Source: Oscillospiraceae bacterium (lineage in GTDB: Bacteria; Bacillota; Clostridia; Oscillospirales; Ruminococcaceae). From it: a DNA stretch of 7,138 bases. The stretch lies in NCBI GenBank assembly GCA_020024235.1, contig JAHHUA010000091.1, forward strand, positions 1 to 7,138, written 5' to 3'. How positions within the stretch are numbered: position 1 is the first letter of the stretch; each line of letters begins with the position of its first letter. Below are positions 1 to 6,037 of this stretch, one piece after another. The translations under genes were made by a program, and so were the position numbers. The notes under the pieces were generated by a model that worked only from the letters and a program-made list of their open reading frames with translations, was not told where the DNA came from and searched no databases.

Positions 1-1198
1 GATATTTCTTATATATTTTTTCTCCAAAAACAGCAATAATTGTACCCATAATCAGATAAATAATCGGTACAGCCTGCCATGGGGTAAAATGTATTCCTGC
101 TATTGACAAAGTGTATTTTCCAAATATGTATGGAATATAGAGAACTGTCCATGGAAACCATTCAAAAATTTGTGCTGCAATTTTGTAATAGCTTGGAATA
201 TTTATAAACATAGGCACAATTAAAAACAGAAATGAAATTGCCAATGCACCTACATTACTGTGTATAAGTTCAGATAAAATCATTACCGTAACACTGATTA
301 AAATAACTGTTACCAACATAATGCCATATGCAATAAGAAGTGCCTGTCCACAGGAAACAGAATCTGAGCTGCTTTGATATTCTAACTGAAAAGCTGCGTC
401 AAAGCCTTTATTTCCATACATTATAAATGTAATGGACAAAATAATAAGGAAAAAACCTGCTACGGCACCTGCTGCATAGCTAATTCCGGCGGAAATTTTT
501 GCCCAATATATATTTTTTCTTCCCTTAAAGCTGCTCAATACCAGTTGATCTGTTTTTCGGCTGTGTTCATCTGGAAAAATGCCGGAAAGAGAAATAGACA
601 CAAATAAAATTGCAGCAAAACCTATGGACTGAAAAGTATTAAAAAGCTGACTATAGCTTTCATGTTCTTGGTAAACTAAAGGCTTTTTGATTTTAGCCTC
701 CTGCCTTTCCCAAAAACTGATTTCTTTTTCGGACAGATTTTTTTGCTCCCAAATGCTTTTCAGCCAGTCTATCCTCCTTTTGTATAAATCCTGTTCATCA
801 GGTTCCCAATTTAAAAAAATATCCGTCAAATTTAGGTCGGTTGTACCGACTACAAAATTAAAAATTTGGCTGTAAGGTCGGGCATTTGTTTGATATTCCG
901 AAGTTAATGTGTAGTGTTTGTTGGGATTTTTCGGGATTGTTCGATAAGCGGATACCATTTCCTCTAAAAGCTGTTGATTGATTTCTTTGCCATTGAGTGC
1001 TCTAGCAAAAGTCTGGTCTATTTGAATTTCATCATAAACTGTGCCTACTACCTGTCCCTCTACCACATAACTGCCAAACAGAGGCATAATTATGCCAGTA
1101 ATTGCTATAATCAAGCAAATAATAAAAGAAACCTTTGTCAATTTTCTGTCCCATATTTTTTTGCACTCATAGTAATATAAATCCATAAATGTATTCAT
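1..1198 (-). CDS. ABC-2 type transporter permease, 3' end beyond the window
   Basis: Membrane subunit of an ABC exporter; 399 codons are open from the ATG at 1198 to the left edge without a stop, so the C-terminus is missing. Read by eye, residues 22-42 form the first membrane helix, about 43-187 a long polar, probably extracytoplasmic loop, then helices near 188-208, 245-264, 297-317, 325-342 and 378-393. After helix 2 comes the segment FPDEHSRKTDQLVLSS (about 209-224) followed by a basic FKGRK. This resembles the cytosolic coupling segment (E-x-x-x-x-T-x-x-L-x-L-S plus basic residues) seen in many Firmicute ABC-2 permeases. The start is supported by GAGGAGG inside the end of the ATPase gene, and the two genes are only 3 nt apart, so the proteins almost certainly form one transporter. 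The substrate cannot be read from the sequence; drugs, peptides or lipids are all possible. Confidence 0.88.
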   Translation of the reverse strand, partial: MNTFMDLYYYECKKIWDRKLTKVSFIICLIIAITGIIMPLFGSYVVEGQVVGTVYDEIQIDQTFARALNGKEINQQLLEEMVSAYRTIPKNPNKHYTLTSEYQTNARPYSQIFNFVVGTTDLNLTDIFLNWEPDEQDLYKRRIDWLKSIWEQKNLSEKEISFWERQEAKIKKPLVYQEHESYSQLFNTFQSIGFAAILFVSISLSGIFPDEHSRKTDQLVLSSFKGRKNIYWAKISAGISYAAGAVAGFFLIILSITFIMYGNKGFDAAFQLEYQSSSDSVSCGQALLIAYGIMLVTVILISVTVMILSELIHSNVGALAISFLFLIVPMFINIPSYYKIAAQIFEWFPWTVLYIPYIFGKYTLSIAGIHFTPWQAVPIIYLIMGTIIAVFGEKIYKKY

Positions 1199-1201
1199 GA
1201 C

Positions 1202-1897
1202 TTATTCCTCCTCAAACTGCTGTAAATAAAACTGTTCAAGATTACCCTGAGATTCATCCCATTTTCCGTTAAAAATTAGTTGTCCCTGTTTCATCATCAA
1301 TATATTATCAGAAATATGTTCAATATCGGATACAATATGTGTGGATAACAATACAATACTGTCTTTTCCCAAATCTTCAATCAGATTACGGAAACGCACT
1401 CTTTCTTTTGGGTCAAGTCCTGCGGTAGGCTCATCAAGTACAAGGAGTTTAGGGTCGTTTAATAATGCCTGTGCAATTCCTAATCTTTGTTTCATACCAC
1501 CTGAATAAGTTTTTATTTTCTTTTTTGCAACCTCCTGCAAAGATACTAACTGCAAAAGTTCGTTTGATTTCCGTTTTGCCTGAGGTTTTCCAAGTCCTTT
1601 TAGTGCCCCCATATACAAAAGAAAATCCTGTCCTGTAAATTCCGGATAATATCCGAAATCCTGTGGAAGATATCCAAGAATGGAACGGTAATTTTCTTCA
1701 CCTACATCCATACAGTCAAAGGAAATAGTTCCGCCGGTAGGCATTAAAATACCGCATATCATTCGCATAAGTGTGGTCTTTCCTGCCCCATTTGCACCAA
1801 GCAAACCATAAACACCTTTTTGAAGTTTTACTGAAATACGATCAACTGCAATTTTATTTTTATACTGTTTTGATAACTTATCAATTACAAGTTCCAT
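1202..1897 (-). CDS. ABC transporter ATP-binding protein
   Basis: Cytosolic ATPase subunit that powers the adjacent ABC-2 permease. All nucleotide-binding motifs are visible in the 231 residues: Walker A GANGAGKTT (34-42), Q-loop Gln79 in YLPQDFG, ABC signature YSGGMKQR (131-138), Walker B LLVLDEP (151-157) with catalytic Glu156, D-loop GLD (160-162) and switch His187 in LSTH. The length is that of a single nucleotide-binding domain with almost no C-terminal extension, as in CcmA/ABC-2-type ATPases, so two copies should pair with the membrane subunit. The ATG at 1897 has GGGAGG upstream, and the first 13 nt overlap the end of the six-helix membrane protein gene, implying translational coupling. 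An intact motif set argues for an active enzyme. The transported substrate is unknown. Confidence 0.96.
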   Translation of the reverse strand: MELVIDKLSKQYKNKIAVDRISVKLQKGVYGLLGANGAGKTTLMRMICGILMPTGGTISFDCMDVGEENYRSILGYLPQDFGYYPEFTGQDFLLYMGALKGLGKPQAKRKSNELLQLVSLQEVAKKKIKTYSGGMKQRLGIAQALLNDPKLLVLDEPTAGLDPKERVRFRNLIEDLGKDSIVLLSTHIVSDIEHISDNILMMKQGQLIFNGKWDESQGNLEQFYLQQFEEE

Positions 1898-2598
1898 ATT
1901 AATTCCTCCCTTTGTTTTATCATTTTATAACATTGGTTTGTTGTGCCAATAAACAAAACCACCAATGCTCCAATCCACCAAATAAAATTTTTTCCCTCAT
2001 AAAGCATGGTAAATGTTTGAGAAAGAATAACATTTGCACCACTGACTGCCACTGCAATTCCAATACAAACATAAAAACTTTCTTTTTCATGAATATTACG
2101 AACTGCACAAAATCCAAGAAATGCAGTAAGAAGATAAGGACAAATGATATAAACACCTGTTTTAAAAATTGTAATTTTGCTGTTTATAGCAATAAAAGGA
2201 GTAACCACACACAACAAAATCAAAGTAGAAATACCTATAATTCCCAAACGTGCCATTACAACACTTTTCATAGAAAAACGGGTGGATAACTCAAATTCAG
2301 CCATTTTATAAAATTCAGCACGGCCACACTCTGTAAGAACCGCTAAAGCAAGTAACGGCATAAAGGAAGAAATACACCATAGTAAATTTTTTTCTACCCA
2401 CCTAAAACCAATAAAAGCTATGGCAAAAATCAGAAATGAAATCCCCCAAACCCATTTTTGTATATATCTTGCCTGTGTACATACAAATTCAAAGCCGCTG
2501 ACAGACGGTTTTGGGATACTGCGTAAAAAAGCTTTCTTTTTAACAGGTTCAGGAACTTCAAAACTTTCTTTCAAGGCTCTTTTTAAGTCTTTATTCAT
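1885..2598 (-). CDS. Six-helix membrane protein, putative anti-sigma factor of the ECF operon
   Basis: Protein of 237 residues with a charged N-terminal cytosolic part of about 47 residues, including the Pro-rich stretch FEVPEPVKKKAF (13-24). About six membrane helices follow, near 48-66, 72-89, 117-137, 147-166, 175-195 and 204-220, and the tail is short and basic. Its ATG overlaps the sigma factor stop in an ATGA junction, the usual arrangement for a sigma factor and its membrane-bound regulator, and its own 3' end overlaps the ATPase gene by 13 nt. From this I infer that the N-terminal segment may hold the ECF sigma factor at the membrane, while the helices sense a signal or contact the transporter. 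No classical zinc-binding anti-sigma motif (HxxxCxxC) is present, and the family could instead be an accessory subunit of the ABC exporter. Gene boundaries are secure; the function is inferred from position. Confidence 0.78.
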   Translation of the reverse strand: MNKDLKRALKESFEVPEPVKKKAFLRSIPKPSVSGFEFVCTQARYIQKWVWGISFLIFAIAFIGFRWVEKNLLWCISSFMPLLALAVLTECGRAEFYKMAEFELSTRFSMKSVVMARLGIIGISTLILLCVVTPFIAINSKITIFKTGVYIICPYLLTAFLGFCAVRNIHEKESFYVCIGIAVAVSGANVILSQTFTMLYEGKNFIWWIGALVVLFIGTTNQCYKMIKQREELIWNL

Positions 2599-3053
2599 AT
2601 AAAATTCTCCTTTCCAAGTTTTTCTTTTAAGTTTTTGACTGCTTGTGAAATTTTACGATATACAGCAAATCTTGAAATTCCATATAACTTGCTGATAACG
2701 GAAATAGGTACTTCATTTACATAGCGAAGCAGCAACAGCTCTCTGTCAGTTTCACTTAACTGGGACAATGCTACTCTGACAGAAATTCGGGTTATCATAT
2801 TTTCCTCAAAATAAATATCAGCCATTTCGTAATTTAACTCTTCTTTTTTCTGCTTGCGGTATTCATCTATACAAAGGTTGCGGGCAATGGTATACAGGTA
2901 TTGTATTGTCTTTCCTGTATTTATATAGTTACTGCTTTCAAAAAATCGAAGAAAGGTTTCTTGAGTAATATCTTCCGCTGTTTCTTTTTGATGAATTTTA
3001 AAATAGCAGTAGTGGTATATTTTGTCATATTGCTCCTCTAAGTCTATGGACAC
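2595..3053 (-). CDS. ECF (sigma-70 family group 4) RNA polymerase sigma factor
   Basis: Alternative sigma factor of minimal size (152 aa from the chosen start). Region 2 spans roughly residues 8-70, with the core-binding and -10-recognition pattern AEDITQETFLRFFES followed by YLYTIARNLCIDEYRKQ. After a short acidic linker, region 4 (about 93-146) carries LSETDRELLLLRYVNEVPIS and a helix-turn-helix (ISKLYGISRFAVYRKISQ) for -35 recognition. The start is GTG at 3053, because GGAGG at 3062-3066 lies 8 nt upstream of it. The in-frame TTG two codons further out (3059) would leave only 2 nt of spacing. The last codons overlap the ATG of the membrane protein gene (ATGA). The sigma factor probably controls this same operon and perhaps other genes, but a matching ECF-type promoter was not found. 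Assignment to a numbered ECF group would need a profile search. Confidence 0.93.
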   Translation of the reverse strand: MSIDLEEQYDKIYHYCYFKIHQKETAEDITQETFLRFFESSNYINTGKTIQYLYTIARNLCIDEYRKQKKEELNYEMADIYFEENMITRISVRVALSQLSETDRELLLLRYVNEVPISVISKLYGISRFAVYRKISQAVKNLKEKLGKENFI

Positions 3054-3061
3054 TCTCAAAA

Positions 3062-3066
3062 CCTCC
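3062..3066 (-). promoter_or_regulatory. Ribosome binding site deciding the sigma factor start
   Basis: AAAAGGAGG reads on the minus strand with its GGAGG core here. It sits 8 nt before GTG (3053) and 2 nt before TTG (3059), which favours GTG as the initiator. Confidence 0.8.
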
Positions 3067-3118
3067 TTTTATTATGTATAACGGTTTAGCCATATAAAAT
3101 GTGCGGCTGTTATAAAAA

Positions 3119-3127
3119 ATTATATCA
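3119..3127 (-). promoter_or_regulatory. Extended -10 promoter of the sigma/ABC operon
   Basis: On the minus strand TATGATATAAT gives a perfect TATAAT (3119-3124) preceded by TGn, the extended -10 element of housekeeping sigma-A promoters. There is no good -35 at 17 nt. Transcription would start near 3112 and leave a leader of about 60 nt before the GTG at 3053. A second possible arrangement, TTGAAA with an 18-nt spacer to TATAAC, overlaps it. So basal expression of the operon looks sigma-A driven; an additional ECF-driven promoter could exist but I could not identify one. Confidence 0.6.
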
Positions 3128-3256
3128 TATTTTTTCAAGTTTCTGTCTTTTGCCTTTTATGCCACTTTAAAAACTATGGTTAACCCTGTTCTTTTTAGAT
3201 TTTTGTCATTGCCATTATCCTTTGTTTTTCTGACATTTTATTTTGAACTTTTACAC

Positions 3257-3300
3257 AAAAAAGACCGCTGATTTCTCACACAGCGGTGTAAATCAGCGGT
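3257..3300 (-). terminator. Intrinsic terminator after the lipoprotein gene
   Basis: ACCGCTGATTT (3290-3300 on the minus strand) pairs perfectly with AAATCAGCGGT (3264-3274), giving 11 bp. The loop contains a further ACAC/GTGT stem with CGCT at its tip and a GAG bulge. The hairpin is followed on the minus strand by C and six Ts (3257-3262). It starts 26 nt after the lipoprotein stop codon and isolates that gene from the sigma operon downstream. The ACCGCTG half is present twice, so an alternative 7-bp hairpin (3264-3270 with 3281-3287) is possible. In the plus direction the hairpin is followed by ATGTTTTTC, a weaker tract, and there is no plus-strand gene to terminate. Confidence 0.88.
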
Positions 3301-3326
3301 ATGTTTTTCTTGTATTATTTCAGCTA

Positions 3327-4244
3327 TCACTCTGTTATTGGAGCATCAGCATCTTCTGTAGCTGCAAAATCAAGTTCGTCATATAAATCAGGTGGTATAT
3401 AACTTCTAGCCTTTTGATCTTCTTCTGACAAGCTATTATACCACTCCAGCCATTCAATGGTTTCTTTAGAAAGTTTGTCTGCGTTTACCATACGGTTTCC
3501 AAATCGTACTTGACTTCCAGTGCCTTCTCTATGTTCAAAAACAATCCATTTTCCATTCATGAAAATCTCTATTGTATCATTAGCACCATATTGGTATTCA
3601 AAGCCTGTTCCAAAATTAGACTGATTATTCTCTGTAGGTATTTGGGAACCATCAACACTTGATGTTATTTCTCCATCCATTACACCACAACGACCATCTA
3701 TGCTGCTTTCTTTTCCTGTATCATAGTAAAGCTTGTTGTTTACCATAACCATTGGAATTACATCATATTCGGGTTTTTCTGAATTTTGTTTTGAATAAAG
3801 TGAGGGCAGCTCATCTTCTGATGCATTAATTGTTTCATAATTATAGTCTTTCCAACTCGCCCCAACATTGGCAGAAGTAAAATAGTCTTTTTCCATGCCT
3901 GTTGTTTTTATTCTTCCGGATTTCACAGCAATTTCAGAGTATATTACCTCATAAGAAGTACCATCAGAAAGATAAAACCGAAAGCTGGTTGCAGAACCAC
4001 CTGCTACAGGTTCTGTTGCCTTGTCTGTTAGAGAAATACCCTCAAAAACATTGTATATATTTTCTATATCTTCAGAATTGGTAATTATTTTTTTCTCAGC
4101 TTCTGCGGGATTAAAATAATGAAACATCTCTATCTGTTCCACATCAGAGGACTCAAAAGGAAATTTAATACTTATTTTTTCGTTGCAGCTTGCAAAGAAC
4201 AAACATAATATAACTGACATAATCAATACTGTAAATTTTTTCAT
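3327..4244 (-). CDS. Putative lipoprotein, two-domain, function unknown
   Basis: The 305-residue product begins with a typical lipoprotein signal: MKK, a hydrophobic stretch and the lipobox LFFASC with Cys20. It should therefore be anchored to the outer face of the membrane. Residues about 35-135 look like one mixed alpha/beta domain (IEMFHYFNP at 38-46, FRFYLSDGTSYEVIY at 88-102). Residues about 163-238 form a second, beta-rich one (VIPMVMVNNKLYYDTG at 162-177, then TIEIFMNGKWIVFE at 224-237). The tail from about 262 carries WLEWYNSLSEEDQKA and SYIPPDLYDELDF, a signature I associate with cell-envelope and BlaR1-like sensor proteins of Clostridia. There is no peptidase, transpeptidase or metal motif. 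AAAGGA lies 9 nt before the ATG. The gene has its own promoter and terminator, so it is probably a one-gene unit; a sensing or envelope role is inference only. Confidence 0.85.
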   Translation of the reverse strand: MKKFTVLIMSVILCLFFASCNEKISIKFPFESSDVEQIEMFHYFNPAEAEKKIITNSEDIENIYNVFEGISLTDKATEPVAGGSATSFRFYLSDGTSYEVIYSEIAVKSGRIKTTGMEKDYFTSANVGASWKDYNYETINASEDELPSLYSKQNSEKPEYDVIPMVMVNNKLYYDTGKESSIDGRCGVMDGEITSSVDGSQIPTENNQSNFGTGFEYQYGANDTIEIFMNGKWIVFEHREGTGSQVRFGNRMVNADKLSKETIEWLEWYNSLSEEDQKARSYIPPDLYDELDFAATEDADAPITE

Positions 4245-4305
4245 ATCATATATTCCTTTCTTATAAATCTGTATTTATTAGATTTTAGTTTGTAATATAA
4301 AGTTA

Positions 4306-4314
4306 ATTATATCA
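4306..4314 (-). promoter_or_regulatory. Extended -10 promoter of the lipoprotein gene
   Basis: TTTGATATAAT on the minus strand contains a perfect TATAAT (4306-4311) with the upstream TG of an extended -10. The -35 region at 17 nt (GGCTAA) is poor. Transcription would start near 4299, leaving a leader of about 55 nt. The TGATATAATT core is identical to that before the sigma operon. Confidence 0.55.
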
Positions 4315-4417
4315 AACACTTATATTATTTAGCCAATTTGAGAAACATAAATACTTATATCAGAGGATTATAGAAGTGTGCCCACCCTGTTAAGATAAGC
4401 CGAATAGATGTACCACT

Positions 4418-4594
4418 CTATTTCTTTTTTATTTGGCGATACCATCCTCCGAATGCAAGCAAAAATACCATAGGAACAACTGTATATCCAGCGTTTACAT
4501 TGCCATGGTTTAACAGTACATAAGCGCCACCCAAAAATGTTAAAACAATAAAAATAATGGTAAGCACCAACAAAATATTCTTCTTCATAGTCAT
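4418..4594 (-). CDS. Small two-helix membrane protein, 58 aa
   Basis: A complete short gene: ATG at 4594, TAG at 4418-4420. The protein starts MTMKKNILLVLTIIFIVL, has hydrophobic helices at about 6-28 and 37-50 joined by a short polar turn (NHGNVNAGYT), and ends in a basic tail (RQIKKK). GAGGGTG lies 8 nt before the first ATG; the second ATG (4588) would be 14 nt away, so the first is preferred. The helix-turn-helix membrane layout with VNAGY followed by VIPMV-like residues resembles small uncharacterised proteins I recall from Clostridia, but I cannot name a family. It lies 45 nt after the 56-aa membrane protein gene and is probably in the same transcript as the VOC gene. Function unknown. 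Confidence 0.75.
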   Translation of the reverse strand: MTMKKNILLVLTIIFIVLTFLGGAYVLLNHGNVNAGYTVVPMVFLLAFGGWYRQIKKK

Positions 4595-4639
4595 ACTTCT
4601 TTCACCCTCTGTTGCGGAAATCGGAATGAATCGAACACT

Positions 4640-4810
4640 TTATTCTTCTGCGTCAATGGGCTTGTGATTAATTGCTTGAATGATACAGGCAATTCCAGAA
4701 ATCAAAGTAAATAAAATAGAACCACCTATAGCATTGTCAATATAAATTCCCACAAAAAATCCGACAACTGCCATAACTGACATAATAATAATTGATAAAA
4801 TTGCATTCAT
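4640..4810 (-). CDS. Small two-helix membrane protein, 56 aa
   Basis: From the ATG at 4810 the frame gives MNAILSIIIMSVMAVVGFF and a second hydrophobic stretch GGSILFTLISGIACIIQAI, separated by a short polar loop (IDNA), with an acidic end (HKPIDAEE). The layout is two membrane helices and almost nothing else. The frame stays open upstream to 4939, but that extension runs inside the VOC gene in another frame and adds a polar stretch without membrane character, so the inner ATG is preferred. Its weakness is that no clear Shine-Dalgarno sequence precedes it (AAAGCAG, about 9 nt away, is the best). The gene begins 62 nt after the VOC stop and is followed by the 58-aa gene. Possible roles, such as a small partner of a membrane protein or a toxin-like peptide, cannot be separated from sequence. 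Confidence 0.62.
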   Translation of the reverse strand: MNAILSIIIMSVMAVVGFFVGIYIDNAIGGSILFTLISGIACIIQAINHKPIDAEE

Positions 4811-4872
4811 ATAAATTACTGCTTTTCTATATTTGTTGCTTTCACCTATTATGTTAGGAAAATTCAAATTTA

Positions 4873-5262
4873 TCAATTTGTAAATCTCAATAAATATCCA
4901 TTGGGGTCTTGTATCAAAAATTCTTTTTGCTCTATGCATTTGTCGTTGACACGGTAATAAGATATTTTCAAATCCCTGTAAAATTCCATTTGTTCTTCTT
5001 TTAACTTCTTATATAAGCAGTCAATTTCATCTGCTTCAATAGAAAAATTTATCCCCTGCCCCAACGGATAACCCATTTCCCCTATATTCCATCCATCATT
5101 GTGGATTTGCTCAAACATAAACTGACTTCCTTCAAAAGACATGAAAACAAACAGATCTTCGGGTCTTTCATAGATTATTTCAAAACCCAACTTTTTATAA
5201 AATTCGATTGTTTGCCCGATATCAAAGACGGAAAGCTCAGGTATCATTTTATTAAAGTTCAT
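4873..5262 (-). CDS. VOC superfamily protein, bleomycin-resistance-like
   Basis: A cytosolic protein of 129 residues in the vicinal oxygen chelate fold, built from two beta-alpha-beta-beta-beta halves. The first half is MIPELSVFDIGQTIEFYKKLGFEI-type (residues 6-29, with the FYxxLGF hallmark at 21-27), then YERPEDLFVFM and QFMFEQIH (47-54). The second half holds INFSIEADEI (71-80), YYRVND (102-107) and ends EFLIQDPNGYLLRFTN (114-129), the hallmark QDPxGYLLRF. This combination matches small proteins annotated as bleomycin resistance proteins or glyoxalase-like. Related members bind drugs as dimers rather than catalysing glyoxalase I chemistry, and true substrate specificity cannot be inferred. 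GGAG lies 9 nt before the ATG, and an extended -10 promoter lies about 60 nt upstream. It is probably the first gene of a unit with two tiny membrane proteins. Confidence 0.93.
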   Translation of the reverse strand: MNFNKMIPELSVFDIGQTIEFYKKLGFEIIYERPEDLFVFMSFEGSQFMFEQIHNDGWNIGEMGYPLGQGINFSIEADEIDCLYKKLKEEQMEFYRDLKISYYRVNDKCIEQKEFLIQDPNGYLLRFTN

Positions 5263-5286
5263 TTTTTGTATTCTCCTTATCTGCCT

Positions 5287-5305
5287 GATATATTTCGATA
5301 TATTT
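5287..5305. repeat. Tandem 9-nt direct repeat in the VOC gene leader
   Basis: GATATATTT occurs twice, at 5287-5295 and 5297-5305, separated by one C, a period of 10 bp or about one helical turn. It lies just downstream of the predicted transcription start of the VOC gene, a position where an operator would act. It may also be chance in AT-rich DNA. Confidence 0.5.
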
Positions 5306-5323
5306 AACGCTTTAACTAATTAA

Positions 5324-5334
5324 ACTATACCACA
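5324..5334 (-). promoter_or_regulatory. Extended -10 promoter of the VOC gene
   Basis: On the minus strand TGTGGTATAGT fits the Gram-positive extended -10 consensus TRTGnTATAaT at all but one base, with TATAGT at 5324-5329. The hexamer 17 nt upstream (AGATTT) is a poor -35. A start near 5317 gives a leader of about 55 nt that contains the tandem GATATATTT repeat. Confidence 0.55.
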
Positions 5335-5447
5335 AAATTATTAATAAATCTTGTCATAACCACTGTTTATCCTATAGCTGCTGAGTTATCTTTTTAAGGC
5401 AACAGAGTAATATTTATGTTATGTATATTTGTCCTATGATTAACAAA

Positions 5448-6020
5448 CTATTGCTGTTTTTTAATAGTTCTTTTAAGTATTTCTTTTTTTCGATGTAATT
5501 GCCGTTCTTTTTTGGTTAATTGCTTGTTTAAGAGAGGGGTATTCTCAGTTTCTATGTCAATAATTGACACAACACATTTAGTTCGTTTAAGATATTCAAA
5601 ATGCACAACACAGTTCATCATTGTTTGTATCAAAATATCTGTATGATAAAGCTGCTTAAGAGGTTCTGGAAATATGATAAACTTTCTGCTGGAATTTTCG
5701 TTCTCTACAGTCAATTCAAACCTACATGTTTCTAGAGAATCCTGTGCTCTTGTTCCCGGCAGTCTTTTAAATGACAGAACTTTTCCATGAAAGACTTCTG
5801 TATCTTTTAAAAGTATATCCAAAAGATATTTTCTATACACCAAAAGCAAGACTATTTCTGCAATGAATATCAGTTTAAAAAACAATATTGAATCTGAATC
5901 TAATCCGTCAGTAATTAATTTAATTATAGGAAAAATCTGGAAAATAATCAAAATGATGACAGGAACTAATGCATTGATTATATATGCAGAAGTTCTGGAA
6001 TATAATTGCTTTCTTGACAT
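5448..6020 (-). CDS. Membrane protein with cytosolic beta-rich domain, unknown function
   Basis: I do not recognise this 190-residue protein. Two hydrophobic segments, about 13-33 (IINALVPVIILIIFQIF) and 45-62, form a helical hairpin near the N-terminus. Residues about 72-156 look like a compact beta-rich domain (VFHGKVLSFKRL, then CRFELTVENENSSRKFIIF and CVVHFEYLKRTKCVVSI), probably on the cytosolic side. The C-terminal 25 residues are strongly basic and helical (KKERQLHRKKEILKRTIKKQQ-like), which could contact nucleic acid or acidic lipid heads. GGGAG lies 9 nt before the ATG, and the gene starts 17 nt after the stop of the 223-aa membrane protein, so the two are co-transcribed. No intrinsic terminator is evident in the 185 nt after it. 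A role beside the nearby immunity gene is possible but unproven. Confidence 0.8.
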   Translation of the reverse strand: MSRKQLYSRTSAYIINALVPVIILIIFQIFPIIKLITDGLDSDSILFFKLIFIAEIVLLLVYRKYLLDILLKDTEVFHGKVLSFKRLPGTRAQDSLETCRFELTVENENSSRKFIIFPEPLKQLYHTDILIQTMMNCVVHFEYLKRTKCVVSIIDIETENTPLLNKQLTKKERQLHRKKEILKRTIKKQQ

Positions 6021-6037
6021 ATGTTATTTCTCCCACT

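Noticed and set aside
1920..2156. Minus-strand hydrophobic frame of 78 codons
   Set aside because: It is a shifted reading of the membrane protein gene at 1885-2598, whose frame is supported by junctions at both ends; hydrophobic codons remain hydrophobic in the shifted frame.
1912..2289. Plus-strand open frame of 125 codons
   Set aside because: It lies wholly opposite the six-helix membrane protein gene, its translation is rich in Asn, Thr, Lys and Cys as expected of antisense reading of hydrophobic codons, and it has no ribosome binding site pattern. The other plus-strand frames across the window are rejected for the same reason.
3060..3260. ECF-type autoregulatory promoter for the sigma operon
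   Set aside because: GAAAC-like and CCGTT-like pieces occur in the leader but not with a consistent spacing, so only the sigma-A-like extended -10 is reported.
4811..4939. Longer N-terminus for the 56-aa membrane protein
   Set aside because: The extension runs into the VOC gene in another frame, lacks a binding site and adds a non-hydrophobic stretch; the inner ATG gives a coherent two-helix protein.
5335..5447. Terminator after the 190-aa gene
   Set aside because: No stable inverted repeat followed by a T tract on the minus strand was found; the transcript may read through or end by another mechanism.
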